Of a stretch of DNA of 64,000 nt, positions 1 through 8,442 are shown one piece after another (the first letter of the stretch is position 1; every line of letters starts with the position of its first letter). This DNA comes from Flammeovirgaceae bacterium BBD 1991-12 (GTDB taxonomy: Bacteria > Bacteroidota > Bacteroidia > Cytophagales > Cyclobacteriaceae). The stretch spans positions 86,397 through 150,396 of the forward strand of contig LYSV01000025.1 of NCBI GenBank assembly GCA_001657315.1, written 5' to 3'. The notes under the pieces were generated by a model. That model made no database searches, was not told the origin of the DNA, and saw nothing but the letters and a program-made list of their open reading frames with translations. Position numbers and translations under genes: made by a program.

Positions 1-1171
1 CGTTCTTAGCCACGAACCACTTGTCTCCCACACCTTCTCCTTCGGCGTCTCCCGGTTGGGTGTCTCCGGCAAAGTAGTACAGCGGCCAGCCGTCATAGGT
101 CGTTTGTTTGGCGCCATCCTCCCGCGTGATACTGCTGAATTTTGCAGCGTCAAGCCCTTCGCCTACCTGCAGCTCTTCTCTGTAAAAAACAGGCCAGGTG
201 GTCAGGCAATCTCCCTCGCAGGCGGACTCACCATTGACATCTTCCGAAAAGAAATACAGTGTCCGTCCACGAGCGTCTGCTATTACTGCTCCGAGATCGA
301 CTACTCCGGCCAGTTTAACATTGGGTCCTGCCTGAGCTTCTTCCAGGTCCGTATTAGCTATCGGCCAGATGCCAGGCTGTGGAAAGCTTACGCCTTTGGT
401 GCTTCCACGCTGGAAATTGTCCTGCTGGAAATAATACAGGGGCCATCCCTTATAGGTCAGTTGAGGTACACCAAGTTGGTTATCCGTGGTCATATCAAAG
501 TCTTCCATACTCAAAATACTCGGCACTGCCTGAAGCTCCTCATAAAAGACAGGCCACGTGGCCGGATCAAGAATGTACTGGCTTATACCATTTCTGTCCG
601 GCACAAAGATGTAAAGTGTATTTCCGTCAAAATCAGTAATAAACGGAGTAAGCCCGGGGCCTTCCTCATAGTTTCCATTATACTGCTTACCGTCTTCACC
701 TACCAGCTGAGCCAGGGCATACATGAGCGAATAATTCGGTTTGGCTACAAACCATTTCTCCTGTGCGCCATCTCCGTTCGTTTCACCTGGGGCGGCATCA
801 TTTACAAAATAATACAGCGGCCAGCCATTGTAGGCAATCTGTCTTGAACCATCTGATCTTGTGACCGTAGTAAACAGATTGGCATCCAGCCCTTCTCCCA
901 CCTGCAGGTCTTCCTTAAAGAAGACGGGCCAGTTTTCCAGGCAGGCACCCTCGCAGGTAGGTTGACCAGCTACATCTTCACTGAAAAAATAGAGCGAATT
1001 GCCCTCACCATCCGTCATGATGTTCCCAAGGGTGGCGTTACCCACCAGTTTTACATCAGCCGACGGTACTATGGGATCTTCACCCCCGTCATCGTCACCA
1101 CAGGCGCTTACAAACAGAAGAGCCGGTAATGACAGCATTAAAAGTGTGCTTTTAAACCATTGCATTTTCAT
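1..1171 (-). CDS. COG4315-type repeat lipoprotein (partial, runs off left edge)
   Basis: Translating the minus strand from the ATG at 1169-1171 gives an open frame through to base 1, so the C-terminus is outside the window. The N-terminus is a lipoprotein signal with lipobox LFVSAC (Cys24), followed by an acidic GDDDGGED linker. The body has three similar units of about 110 residues, each with two Yx(F/W/Y)xxD motifs (LYFFSED, LYYFVND, LYIFVPD, LYYFQQD, LYFFSED, LYYFAGD) and a WPVF motif. This is the signature of the 'secreted repeat of unknown function' lipoproteins (PF03640/COG4315). Units 1 and 3 carry a CEGxCL motif just before WPVF; unit 2 has lost both cysteines. The protein is probably anchored in the outer membrane or facing the periplasm; its biochemical role is unknown. 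It is transcribed divergently from the AraC-type regulator at 1580, which may control it (inference). Confidence 0.88.
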   Translation of the reverse strand, partial: MKMQWFKSTLLMLSLPALLFVSACGDDDGGEDPIVPSADVKLVGNATLGNIMTDGEGNSLYFFSEDVAGQPTCEGACLENWPVFFKEDLQVGEGLDANLFTTVTRSDGSRQIAYNGWPLYYFVNDAAPGETNGDGAQEKWFVAKPNYSLMYALAQLVGEDGKQYNGNYEEGPGLTPFITDFDGNTLYIFVPDRNGISQYILDPATWPVFYEELQAVPSILSMEDFDMTTDNQLGVPQLTYKGWPLYYFQQDNFQRGSTKGVSFPQPGIWPIANTDLEEAQAGPNVKLAGVVDLGAVIADARGRTLYFFSEDVNGESACEGDCLTTWPVFYREELQVGEGLDAAKFSSITREDGAKQTTYDGWPLYYFAGDTQPGDAEGEGVGDKWFVAKN

Positions 1172-1579
1172 CGTTTTTTAGTTTTAAGATCTGAGGCAAA
1201 ACAAAGCGCTGATCTCCACACCGGACGGCTAAAAGAGCGTGAGAGGGATCAACCTGGCCTTAAAGCCGAAAAACAGCCTGTGAATGTTCAGGAGATAGGC
1301 TGAATCCGGAACTCAGCGTGCTGAACAGGAATAGTGGGGTATGTAACAGATTTCGGGCTGGTAAATGAAGACAACGAAGGCTCATTCACGCATGCCGGAT
1401 ACCCTGTCACACATCTGGTAATTTTGTAACATGTGTGTTATGGGTTCATGGCTTACGGTTAATAGGCATGGTCACACCATTAACCGATAACCATTAACAA
1501 ATAACATGATCGAAACATCACCAGGCATCCCAACCCATCCTGTGGTACGTAATGGGAAATAAAGATCCTAAATACACTT
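1172..1579. other. Divergent intergenic region between lipoprotein and AraC genes
   Basis: About 400 bases with no convincing gene. It must hold the promoters of both flanking genes. The half nearer the AraC-type gene contains a cluster of related short repeats (annotated separately at 1456-1498). Nothing else was recognised. Confidence 0.6.
1456..1498. promoter_or_regulatory. Operator-like repeat cluster upstream of AraC-type gene
   Basis: The sequence shows a perfect 8-base inverted repeat, CGGTTAAT at 1456-1463 and ATTAACCG at 1479-1486. It also shows a direct repeat ACCATTAAC at 1476-1484 and 1490-1498, spaced 14 bases start to start. Direct repeats of this kind in a divergent promoter region beside an AraC-family gene suggest a regulator binding site. 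This is inference; no binding consensus is known to me for this protein. Confidence 0.35.
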
Positions 1580-2386
1580 ATGATCAGTACCTATACCGGC
1601 CTGGAGCTGGACGATTCCTTTTCTGTATCCAGGTACCTCCTTGAAAATGACATTGAGGTATTGGGTATTTCGAACTGGCACAGGTCCCGTCAGTTTCTAC
1701 TGTATGTACCCAAAAATGTGATCAACTACGTAGTAGAAGGACAGAAACGGATGTACTTCAAAAAAAGACTTATCTCCATGAAAAAAGGGGATCTGATGTT
1801 CATTCCGGCAGGGTCATACATTTTCTCCGATGTGACCCGGAGCCCTTCTTCATTCAAAAGTGCCAACATTCTGCTTGACGAGAGAGTATTCAGGATTGGA
1901 GAGAAAGGTTCCAATAACGGGCACCGTGCACAACATTCACATCTTCTTAAGGACCTCATCGCCCGATTGCACAGACTCACCCGAAGCGAAATAGAACTTG
2001 AGGAAATGTTACCGGTCATTGAAAGGGCCATGACCAAACTGCCTGTTCAGCATGAGTCATCAGAGGATGAGATCCGGTTTAAGACTATTGTAAATCTATG
2101 TCTTGGTGACTCAAGGACATTACCGGAGTTTGCCGGGGAGTGTAACATGAGCCTGGCTACTTTCAAGCGTCACTTTACGGCGGCCTTCGGCACTGCTCCA
2201 AAGCAATGGGTACGCGAGAAGAAGCTGGAAATCGCCGACTTCTTATTGAAAACCCACAAACTCTCTGTTACCGATGTCTGTTTTAAGGCCGGCTTTGAAG
2301 ATGTTTCCCATTTTATTCAGCTCTACAGGAAACAGTTTGGTGTCACACCCAAACAATCATCCCTGCAGACAAGCAACCATATGTGA
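1580..2386 (+). CDS. AraC family transcriptional regulator (ExsA-like N-terminus)
   Basis: 268 residues, a usual length for the family. The C-terminal ~100 residues (about 165-262) form the two helix-turn-helix DNA-binding domain: the first HTH lies around FAGECNMSLATFKRHF and the second around VTDVCFKAGFEDVSHFIQLY, followed by the conserved FGVTPKQ. The N-terminal ~150 residues resemble the cupin-like sensory/dimerisation domain of ExsA-type regulators, including a YVVEGQKRMYF strand and MKKGDLMFIPAG. No membrane segment. It is divergent from the lipoprotein gene on its left and 53 bases ahead of the exported beta-propeller gene, so either could be its target. The ligand or partner is unknown. 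Confidence 0.9.
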   Translation: MISTYTGLELDDSFSVSRYLLENDIEVLGISNWHRSRQFLLYVPKNVINYVVEGQKRMYFKKRLISMKKGDLMFIPAGSYIFSDVTRSPSSFKSANILLDERVFRIGEKGSNNGHRAQHSHLLKDLIARLHRLTRSEIELEEMLPVIERAMTKLPVQHESSEDEIRFKTIVNLCLGDSRTLPEFAGECNMSLATFKRHFTAAFGTAPKQWVREKKLEIADFLLKTHKLSVTDVCFKAGFEDVSHFIQLYRKQFGVTPKQSSLQTSNHM

Positions 2387-2439
2387 GAATCATGTGTCAA
2401 ACAAAGTAGAACAACCTTGAATAAAAAGAACTTCCGGGA

Positions 2440-5091
2440 ATGAATAGGTATCTCCTATCAGTGTTGTTGGCTTTAAATTATACTGCTCATGCACAACAGT
2501 GGCATATTGAATCTCCCCGGACGGACCGGCCCGTCAATACCTATTACTTTGCAACGGCCCCGTCCGGTACCGACGATTTGTATGCCTTTGGGGCCAGAAT
2601 GGGAATTTTTGATACAGACTCAGAAAGCTGGACCATCAATCCGGACTATACCCTGGAGATTGAGTTTGAAAATAAAGTAAATACCATACCCACACTGGAG
2701 AACCGAAGGGATGTATGTTTTGCAGGCTCCAATACCGGATTTATCATTGCCCAAAACAGGATACTGAAAACCGATGATAAAGGTGCCAACTGGCGCGTAG
2801 TATTGGAATTGTCACCCAACCATTCAAAATATGGCCATTCTGCAGATTTTACCAATATCCACTTCCCTACCCCGCAGACCGGATATGCTGTGGGTACTTT
2901 TGACAAAATATTCAAAACCACGGATGGCGGTGAAAAATGGAGCGAAATTCAGTGGAGCGATGCCACCGCACCCTACCGTGAATGGGACGAAGTGCACTTC
3001 CGAACGGAAACCGAAGGTTACGCTGTGGGGTATGAGATCGATGATATTCTGTTGAACATTGGTGTGTACAAAACAGTCATCCTCAAAACCATTGACGGAG
3101 GGGCAAGCTGGGATGAAATAGTACCGCTACCTGCCCCGGGTGAAAGTGATCATCAGCTGCACAGGATGCAGTTCACCTCTGCAAACACAGCTTATCTGGC
3201 ACTCATCAACAGGAATCGTGTTCTGCCCGTTGACAAGCTGTTGAAATCCACGAATGGAGGGAAACAGTGGTCTGAGGTGGATCTGCCTGGCGCTTTTTTC
3301 AGTCTGGTGATTCGCGATATGCACTGGTTCAGCGATACGGAAGGCCTTTTGATCGGCGGGGACGCCGGTTTCGGCCAGGAAAATAAGGTATATACAACGG
3401 ATGATGGTGGGCAGCACTGGGAAGAAATAACGCTAAAGGTGTGGCCTCATATGGGGCTGACCAGTACCTACACTTTTTCCATGGCCTTTCAGGGAGAAAA
3501 AGGGATTATTGTCGGTAGTGGTGGACATGTGTCTTATACAAAGGATGGCGGTAACTCCTGGCAAACTATTGTTTTTCCATTTCCCAGACTACGCTCTGTT
3601 GATATGCTCGATACTGACAGGGGCTATGCTGCGGGAGAAAACGGCCTTATGCTGAAAAAAAGTGCCAGTCAGGGTTGGGACACACTTTCCTATCACAACA
3701 TTTCTGAGAATGTACAGGATCTGATAGAAGTGGATTTCTTTAATGAACAACACGGCGCCATACGTAATGTTGGTGGTGCTGTTTTCCGCACCGACGACGG
3801 CGGACAGTCCTGGAAAAGTATTCTTGACGATGTGAACATACGTACACGCAAGATGCAATACCACGAAGACGTCCTGCATGTACTGGCGCGGATACAGGAT
3901 GAAGAAAAACTTGTATTGCTGAAGAACAAGGCAGGAGAAGATCAATGGTCCCGCCTTGATATAAACAATGATCCATCTTCCCTGCTGATGCGGAGCGAGA
4001 TGCAGGTAGTGAACGATCAGCTCATGTTTGTTCAGCACAATGAACAACTGCTGGTAACGGAGAATGGAGCTGTGACATGGGATAACATTGATATATCTGC
4101 ACCCGGGAGTATCTCCAAAATCCTCTTTCTGGATCGGCAGACCGGTTGGGTAACATCAGACCATTCCCGGGAGATATGGAAAACGACGGATGGAGGAAAC
4201 AAGTGGGAAAGAGTGTTTGCTGAAAATGACATCAGCACACCCAATAGCCTGGAAATAAGGGAGCTTATCCAGGCGGGTGACGATAAAGCCCTTGCGCTTG
4301 TGCAGGTACATGGCTCCGACGATGTGCTGGCACATGAGGTGTTTCTGGTACTTCCCATTGACCAGGAGGACTGGCAGGTACTTCCTATCCCCTATACGCT
4401 GGAAACTTCCTTTTGGCCATCGGGTATCAACATCACCGGTGACCGGCTTTTTCTGGCCGGACCCAACGGCAACATTCTAAACTACAGCTTCCGTTCCGGC
4501 AATACAAATCCGGTGCTGTCGGTGAATACAGGTATTGAGGTACCGGATGGAGGCAATGCAGTCATTTCTGAGAGTCATCTGAAAGTAACGGACGGTAACA
4601 ATACGCCGGAACAAATTGTATATACCCTGGAAGTCGCTCCGACGGCCGGTACGCTAATGAAAGCGGGATCCCCTCTTTCCACCCAGGATACGTTCACCCA
4701 ATCCGATATCGACAATGGAGCTCTTCAGTACCAGCACAATGGCTCGGAGATTGACAGTGATTCGTTTTCCTTTTCAGTGACTAACGGCGCCGGTGGAGAG
4801 ATTGCCAACACACAGTTCATGATTTCCATTGAGACCATTTTGAGCAATGAAAATGAGGCTCCCGGGATCTTCAGCATTTATCCCAATCCCACCAAAGCTA
4901 TGGTTACCGTACAGCATCACGGGCATGAAGCCGTGGTAGTGGCGCATAATACACAGGGGCAGTTTACAGGCCGCTTCCTGCAGGTCCGTTCAGGAGAAAG
5001 GCTGGACCTGAGTGGCTTCCGGCCGGGGTTTTATTTTTTGACGGTAACTACGGGTTCTGAACGTCAGGTATTTAAGCTGGTGGTGGAGTGA
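2440..5091 (+). CDS. Secreted YCF48/BNR-type beta-propeller protein with T9SS sorting domain
   Basis: 883 residues. A Sec signal peptide ends near Ala18 (TAHA|QQ). Residues ~25-690 hold at least nine 'TTDGGxxW' turns (KTTDGGEKWSEI, KTIDGGASWDEI, KSTNGGKQWSEV, TTDDGGQHWEEI, FRTDDGGQSWKSI, KTTDGGNKWERV and others), the pattern of YCF48/photosystem-stability-factor or sortilin-like propellers. Residues ~690-800 resemble a CSPG/cadherin-like Ig-fold repeat (ITLEVAPTAGTL-type spacing, then FSFSVTNGAGGE). The last ~75 residues begin FSIYPNPTKAMV and end FKLVVE, a type A T9SS C-terminal sorting domain, so the protein should cross the outer membrane and be anchored or released outside the cell. Function beyond a probable surface binding role is unknown. 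Transcription probably ends at the strong hairpin directly after the stop codon. Confidence 0.88.
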   Translation: MNRYLLSVLLALNYTAHAQQWHIESPRTDRPVNTYYFATAPSGTDDLYAFGARMGIFDTDSESWTINPDYTLEIEFENKVNTIPTLENRRDVCFAGSNTGFIIAQNRILKTDDKGANWRVVLELSPNHSKYGHSADFTNIHFPTPQTGYAVGTFDKIFKTTDGGEKWSEIQWSDATAPYREWDEVHFRTETEGYAVGYEIDDILLNIGVYKTVILKTIDGGASWDEIVPLPAPGESDHQLHRMQFTSANTAYLALINRNRVLPVDKLLKSTNGGKQWSEVDLPGAFFSLVIRDMHWFSDTEGLLIGGDAGFGQENKVYTTDDGGQHWEEITLKVWPHMGLTSTYTFSMAFQGEKGIIVGSGGHVSYTKDGGNSWQTIVFPFPRLRSVDMLDTDRGYAAGENGLMLKKSASQGWDTLSYHNISENVQDLIEVDFFNEQHGAIRNVGGAVFRTDDGGQSWKSILDDVNIRTRKMQYHEDVLHVLARIQDEEKLVLLKNKAGEDQWSRLDINNDPSSLLMRSEMQVVNDQLMFVQHNEQLLVTENGAVTWDNIDISAPGSISKILFLDRQTGWVTSDHSREIWKTTDGGNKWERVFAENDISTPNSLEIRELIQAGDDKALALVQVHGSDDVLAHEVFLVLPIDQEDWQVLPIPYTLETSFWPSGINITGDRLFLAGPNGNILNYSFRSGNTNPVLSVNTGIEVPDGGNAVISESHLKVTDGNNTPEQIVYTLEVAPTAGTLMKAGSPLSTQDTFTQSDIDNGALQYQHNGSEIDSDSFSFSVTNGAGGEIANTQFMISIETILSNENEAPGIFSIYPNPTKAMVTVQHHGHEAVVVAHNTQGQFTGRFLQVRSGERLDLSGFRPGFYFLTVTTGSERQVFKLVVE

Positions 5092-5093
5092 GT

Positions 5094-5134
5094 GGGCAGG
5101 AGTCTGACGGTTTGGAACCGTCAGACTCCTGCCC
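5094..5134. terminator. 19-bp perfect palindrome between convergent genes
   Basis: Perfect 19-base arms at 5094-5112 and 5116-5134 with a 3-base TGG loop, starting just after the stop of the propeller gene and ending before the convergent FtsX gene. No T-tract follows, as is often the case in Bacteroidota. Its central part, GACGGTTTGGAACCGTC, recurs almost unchanged in the hairpin at 31232-31262, so it belongs to an interspersed palindrome family that probably serves as a bidirectional terminator. Confidence 0.75.
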
Positions 5135-5165
5135 GCATTGGACCCGTGACATAATAGCCATCATT

Positions 5166-7811
5166 TCACTCGTCCTTCAGATACTCCACCGGACGCAGCC
5201 TTATGGACCATAGGATCTGATGAAGATTAGATAAAAGGACAATGCCCGCCAACAGCAATAACCCAAAGAGGTAATTGTCAATTCCAAAATCGATGGCATA
5301 GGCAAAATTATTCAGCCATTGATCGGAAACATAATAAGCCAGAGGCCATGAAACCAGGCATGAAATGACAATGATCGGCAGGTATTCCCGGGTGACCACC
5401 CATACAATATCTCCGGATGAAGCGCCAAGAACCTTCCTTACCCCTATTTCCCTGGTCCTTCTTCGGAAAGAGTAGGTGGCCAATCCAAAAGCTCCCAGTG
5501 ATGCTATAAAAATAGAGAGGATCGTAAACCATGTCATGATCCTGCTGCCCGCCAGCTCACGCTGGTAGGTTTGCCGGATCTCCTCCTCAATGAACATAAG
5601 CTCCATGGGCTTGTCCTTGTTGAAGGCCTTGTACTCGGCTTCTATGCCTTCAATCTGATGTACAATTGAAGTTCCGGGGGTCAGCCTTATGTTCAAATAA
5701 TCCGTATAGTGGTGATGTCTATTGATGTAGATCACCAGAGGTTTTACACTTTCATACAATGACTGGTAGTGGAAGTCCTCCGCTATCCCAATGATTCTTC
5801 CCTTTCTGGTGTTAGCCTTCCCTGTATAAACCGTAAGTTCGATCTCCCGGCCCACTACGTCCTCAATGGCTCCCAGTTGCTCGGCGGCCGACCTGTTGAT
5901 GATAAAAGCCTGCTTTTCATCGGTCTTTAGCTCTTTGTTGAAGTCCCTCCCCTCGATCAATTCAATAGCAAAGGTCTTCAGGTAGTCCTCATCCACTCCC
6001 AGCGTGAACCATTCAAACTCACCCCCGTCCGGTTGGTCCGGAATGTTTACATTCAACCCCTGGAATCCCCCGCCCAGGCCAATGATCGTACTGGAAACGG
6101 CCACATTTTCTACGAATGACAGGTTGCTCAGATTTTTTTTCAGGGTTTCGTAATTGATCAAGTCATGATCATCCACCATTTTCAACGCCACCACATAGCT
6201 CTTGTCGAAGCCTGTACTTTTTGTTTGCAGGTAGTAATACTGCCTGATCAACAGGATGGTAAACACAATAAGGAACATGGAAATTGAAAACTGGACAGTC
6301 ACCAATGCCTTACGCTGTACCCCTTTATTCATATACCTTCCCAGATTGTTTTTCATCACATCCACCGGGTTGTAGCGTATACTGGTCAATGCGGGGTAGA
6401 TACCGGAAATGAAAGCAAGCATCAATGAGCCTGCGACAAGCCATGCCATGGTCCGGTAACTGACGATAAAATCAAGAACTACTGATTTGTCCAGCAACTG
6501 GCTGATCAGTGGATCCCACAATAAAACCAAAACGCCAACAGACAACAATATGGACAGGCAGATCATTACTGATGATTCCAGAAAAAACTGCCTGATCAGC
6601 TGTCCCGAGGCAGAACCCATCGCCTTCTTGATGCCTACCTCTTTTGTTCGCTGCTGGCTATTGGCCGTTGTGAGGTTCACATAATTAATGGTGGCTATCA
6701 TAAGAATGAACCCACCCAGTATAAGAAAAAAGCGCACGCTCACCTGGGTGTTATTGGGTTTCCATTCTCCCTGACGGTCGGAGGTCAGATGGATGCTGTT
6801 CAGCGGCTGAAGAACGAGTTCCGGCTGACCATCCGTATAGTTTTCATTTCCTCTTTGCATCAGGATCTCCTGCCCAAGCTGTTTAAAATCCTCACTATCC
6901 GCCTGGTCTTCAAATTTTGCGTAGAGAAATGTGGTTGGAAAAAACCAGTTATCATGCCATGGCATGATCTGATCAAGACTTTTAAATGAAGCAATGAAAT
7001 CAAAGTTAAAATGGGTATTGGAAGGCAGATCTTCCACCACGGCAGTCACCGTGAACTCAAAATCGCCTGCGCCTTCATCGTAATGCATTACCCTGCCCAC
7101 CGGGTTTACTTCTCCAAAATACTGTAGCGCCTTACTTTCAGTGATCACCAACTGAAACGGTGCGATCAGTGCCTTTTGCAGCGATCCTTCTACGACCTTG
7201 AGGGGGAAAAGATCAAAGACCGATTCATCGGCAAAGACAAACTGGTGTTCTTTCCTCTTTCTATTCACTTCATAGCTCACATGGCCCGGCCAAAGCATCA
7301 TCCTGCTAAAGATGACCTGCTGAGCAAGCCCCTCTTTATACAATTCAATTAAGGGAATGGGGCTTTTGGCTGACTCCTGGTATTCACCATCGGTTGAGTT
7401 TATGGCTATTCTGTAGATCTTTTCATGATCAGGAAAAAAGGTGTCATAGCTGGTTTCCTGGAAATAATAAAACAACAGGATCAAAAATGCCGTAATGCCC
7501 AAAACAAGACCGGAGAGATTAAGACCGGAAAAGAGCAGGTTCCTTTTAAGTACACGAATGGAGATCTTTAGATTGTGACACCATAGTCCTTTGTTCATTG
7601 AGTATTGCATTGCTATCGGCTTTTTAAAATTTGACCATCTGAAAAACCTGAGGACATCAAAAAGGAAGGTACGCCGGGCATAGGAAAAACCCCTGTTTTC
7701 TCCCTTAAGGGAGAAAAGCTCGAAAAGGTCCCCTTCTATTTCCTCCAAATAGTCCTTACTGCAAAACCATCTGAGGAAGCGCAGAGACCATCGGGGCGGA
7801 TATTGCTTCAT
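5166..7811 (-). CDS. FtsX/MacB-type ABC transporter permease with N-terminal prefix domain
   Basis: 881 residues. Residues 1-~75 (PPRWSLRFLRWFCSKDYLEEIEGDLFELF region) match the 'permease prefix domain' found ahead of Bacteroidota FtsX-like permeases. A first membrane helix near 100-115 is followed by a large MacB-type periplasmic domain, a three-helix FtsX block (~residues 365-500), a second periplasmic domain, and a C-terminal FtsX block with the conserved EIGVRKVLGAS motif. No ATPase gene adjoins. The start codon overlaps the stop of the upstream PadR gene by 4 bases (7808-7811), so the two are co-transcribed and probably translationally coupled. The usual role of such permeases is mechanotransmission or export of peptides, lipoproteins or toxic compounds; the substrate is unknown. 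Confidence 0.9.
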   Translation of the reverse strand: MKQYPPRWSLRFLRWFCSKDYLEEIEGDLFELFSLKGENRGFSYARRTFLFDVLRFFRWSNFKKPIAMQYSMNKGLWCHNLKISIRVLKRNLLFSGLNLSGLVLGITAFLILLFYYFQETSYDTFFPDHEKIYRIAINSTDGEYQESAKSPIPLIELYKEGLAQQVIFSRMMLWPGHVSYEVNRKRKEHQFVFADESVFDLFPLKVVEGSLQKALIAPFQLVITESKALQYFGEVNPVGRVMHYDEGAGDFEFTVTAVVEDLPSNTHFNFDFIASFKSLDQIMPWHDNWFFPTTFLYAKFEDQADSEDFKQLGQEILMQRGNENYTDGQPELVLQPLNSIHLTSDRQGEWKPNNTQVSVRFFLILGGFILMIATINYVNLTTANSQQRTKEVGIKKAMGSASGQLIRQFFLESSVMICLSILLSVGVLVLLWDPLISQLLDKSVVLDFIVSYRTMAWLVAGSLMLAFISGIYPALTSIRYNPVDVMKNNLGRYMNKGVQRKALVTVQFSISMFLIVFTILLIRQYYYLQTKSTGFDKSYVVALKMVDDHDLINYETLKKNLSNLSFVENVAVSSTIIGLGGGFQGLNVNIPDQPDGGEFEWFTLGVDEDYLKTFAIELIEGRDFNKELKTDEKQAFIINRSAAEQLGAIEDVVGREIELTVYTGKANTRKGRIIGIAEDFHYQSLYESVKPLVIYINRHHHYTDYLNIRLTPGTSIVHQIEGIEAEYKAFNKDKPMELMFIEEEIRQTYQRELAGSRIMTWFTILSIFIASLGAFGLATYSFRRRTREIGVRKVLGASSGDIVWVVTREYLPIIVISCLVSWPLAYYVSDQWLNNFAYAIDFGIDNYLFGLLLLAGIVLLSNLHQILWSIRLRPVEYLKDE

Positions 7812-8131
7812 GACAGGGAGGGTCTGATCCTTTTGTACAAACTGCTTCTGATCTCGTAGATCTCATCCAGTATGGCCAGGCCGGCATGGGTCAGGGTATA
7901 GATACGTTTTCTCCTGCCTCCTCTTTCACTGGTTGCTCCGCCCATCCTTGACTTCATAAAACCCTTATCTTCTAACCGGCGCAAAACGGTATGAATGGCG
8001 CCTATATTTACCTCCCTGCCAGTGGTCTCTTTTATTTCCGCAACAATGGCCACTCCGTAAGCCTCATCACGTAACGCTGCAGCAGTCAATAAGATGAGCT
8101 CTTCAAGTTCTCCAATAAATTTTCCTTTCAT
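7808..8131 (-). CDS. PadR family transcriptional regulator
   Basis: 107 residues, typical of small PadR proteins. It has the winged-helix core: LEELILLTAAALRDEAYGVAI, then GAIHTVLRRLEDKGFM (recognition helix) and a basic wing with RGGRRKRIYTLTHAG. Its stop overlaps the start of the FtsX permease gene by 4 bases, so it probably represses its own permease operon. A Bacteroidota-like -7 box lies 20 bases upstream. A decayed paralogue of this gene lies at 41417-41592. Confidence 0.92.
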   Translation of the reverse strand: MKGKFIGELEELILLTAAALRDEAYGVAIVAEIKETTGREVNIGAIHTVLRRLEDKGFMKSRMGGATSERGGRRKRIYTLTHAGLAILDEIYEIRSSLYKRIRPSLS

Positions 8132-8442
8132 ATGAAAAGGTATTTATCATACAAATATAAAACTAATGGATTTTTCGAAAAGAAACAAACCTGATTTGCG
8201 AGAACCCTACCGGAGCTCAATGGATTCCCATATTCTGCCAGAGACCATTCTACTTGTTGGTTCCCATCGTTCAAAAGGAAGGTACTGTTTGTCAAGTTGT
8301 TAACATGGACTTTGACATTGCAATTTATTGCCGCTGCCACCCTCCTCACCCTCCTGCCTTACCTGTTCAGGTCCATTGGAATCATTGGTACCGCGGTGTC
8401 TCTTTATCAGTTTTATTGGATCAGGACGATTCATATTGCTTT
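8132..8442. other. Intergenic region upstream of padR
   Basis: About 310 bases between two minus-strand genes. Apart from the putative -7 box at 8152-8159, no convincing gene or repeat is visible. A 73-codon minus-strand frame here has no recognisable domain and overlaps the PadR promoter, so it is not called. Confidence 0.5.
8152..8159 (-). promoter_or_regulatory. Putative -7 promoter box for padR-permease operon
   Basis: On the minus strand the sequence reads TATATTTG, an exact match to the Bacteroidota -7 consensus TAnnTTTG, 20 bases upstream of the PadR start codon. A TTTG-containing stretch lies further upstream but its spacing to the -7 box is longer than usual, so the -33 element is uncertain. 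Confidence 0.45.

Noticed and set aside
56..847. 263-codon plus-strand open frame opposite the lipoprotein gene
   Set aside because: It is antisense to the minus-strand COG4315-type coding frame, which has signal peptide, lipobox and repeated motifs; the plus-strand product has no recognisable domain.
8128..8349. 73-codon minus-strand frame upstream of padR
   Set aside because: No domain, starts in the middle of the intergenic region and overlaps the likely PadR promoter and start.
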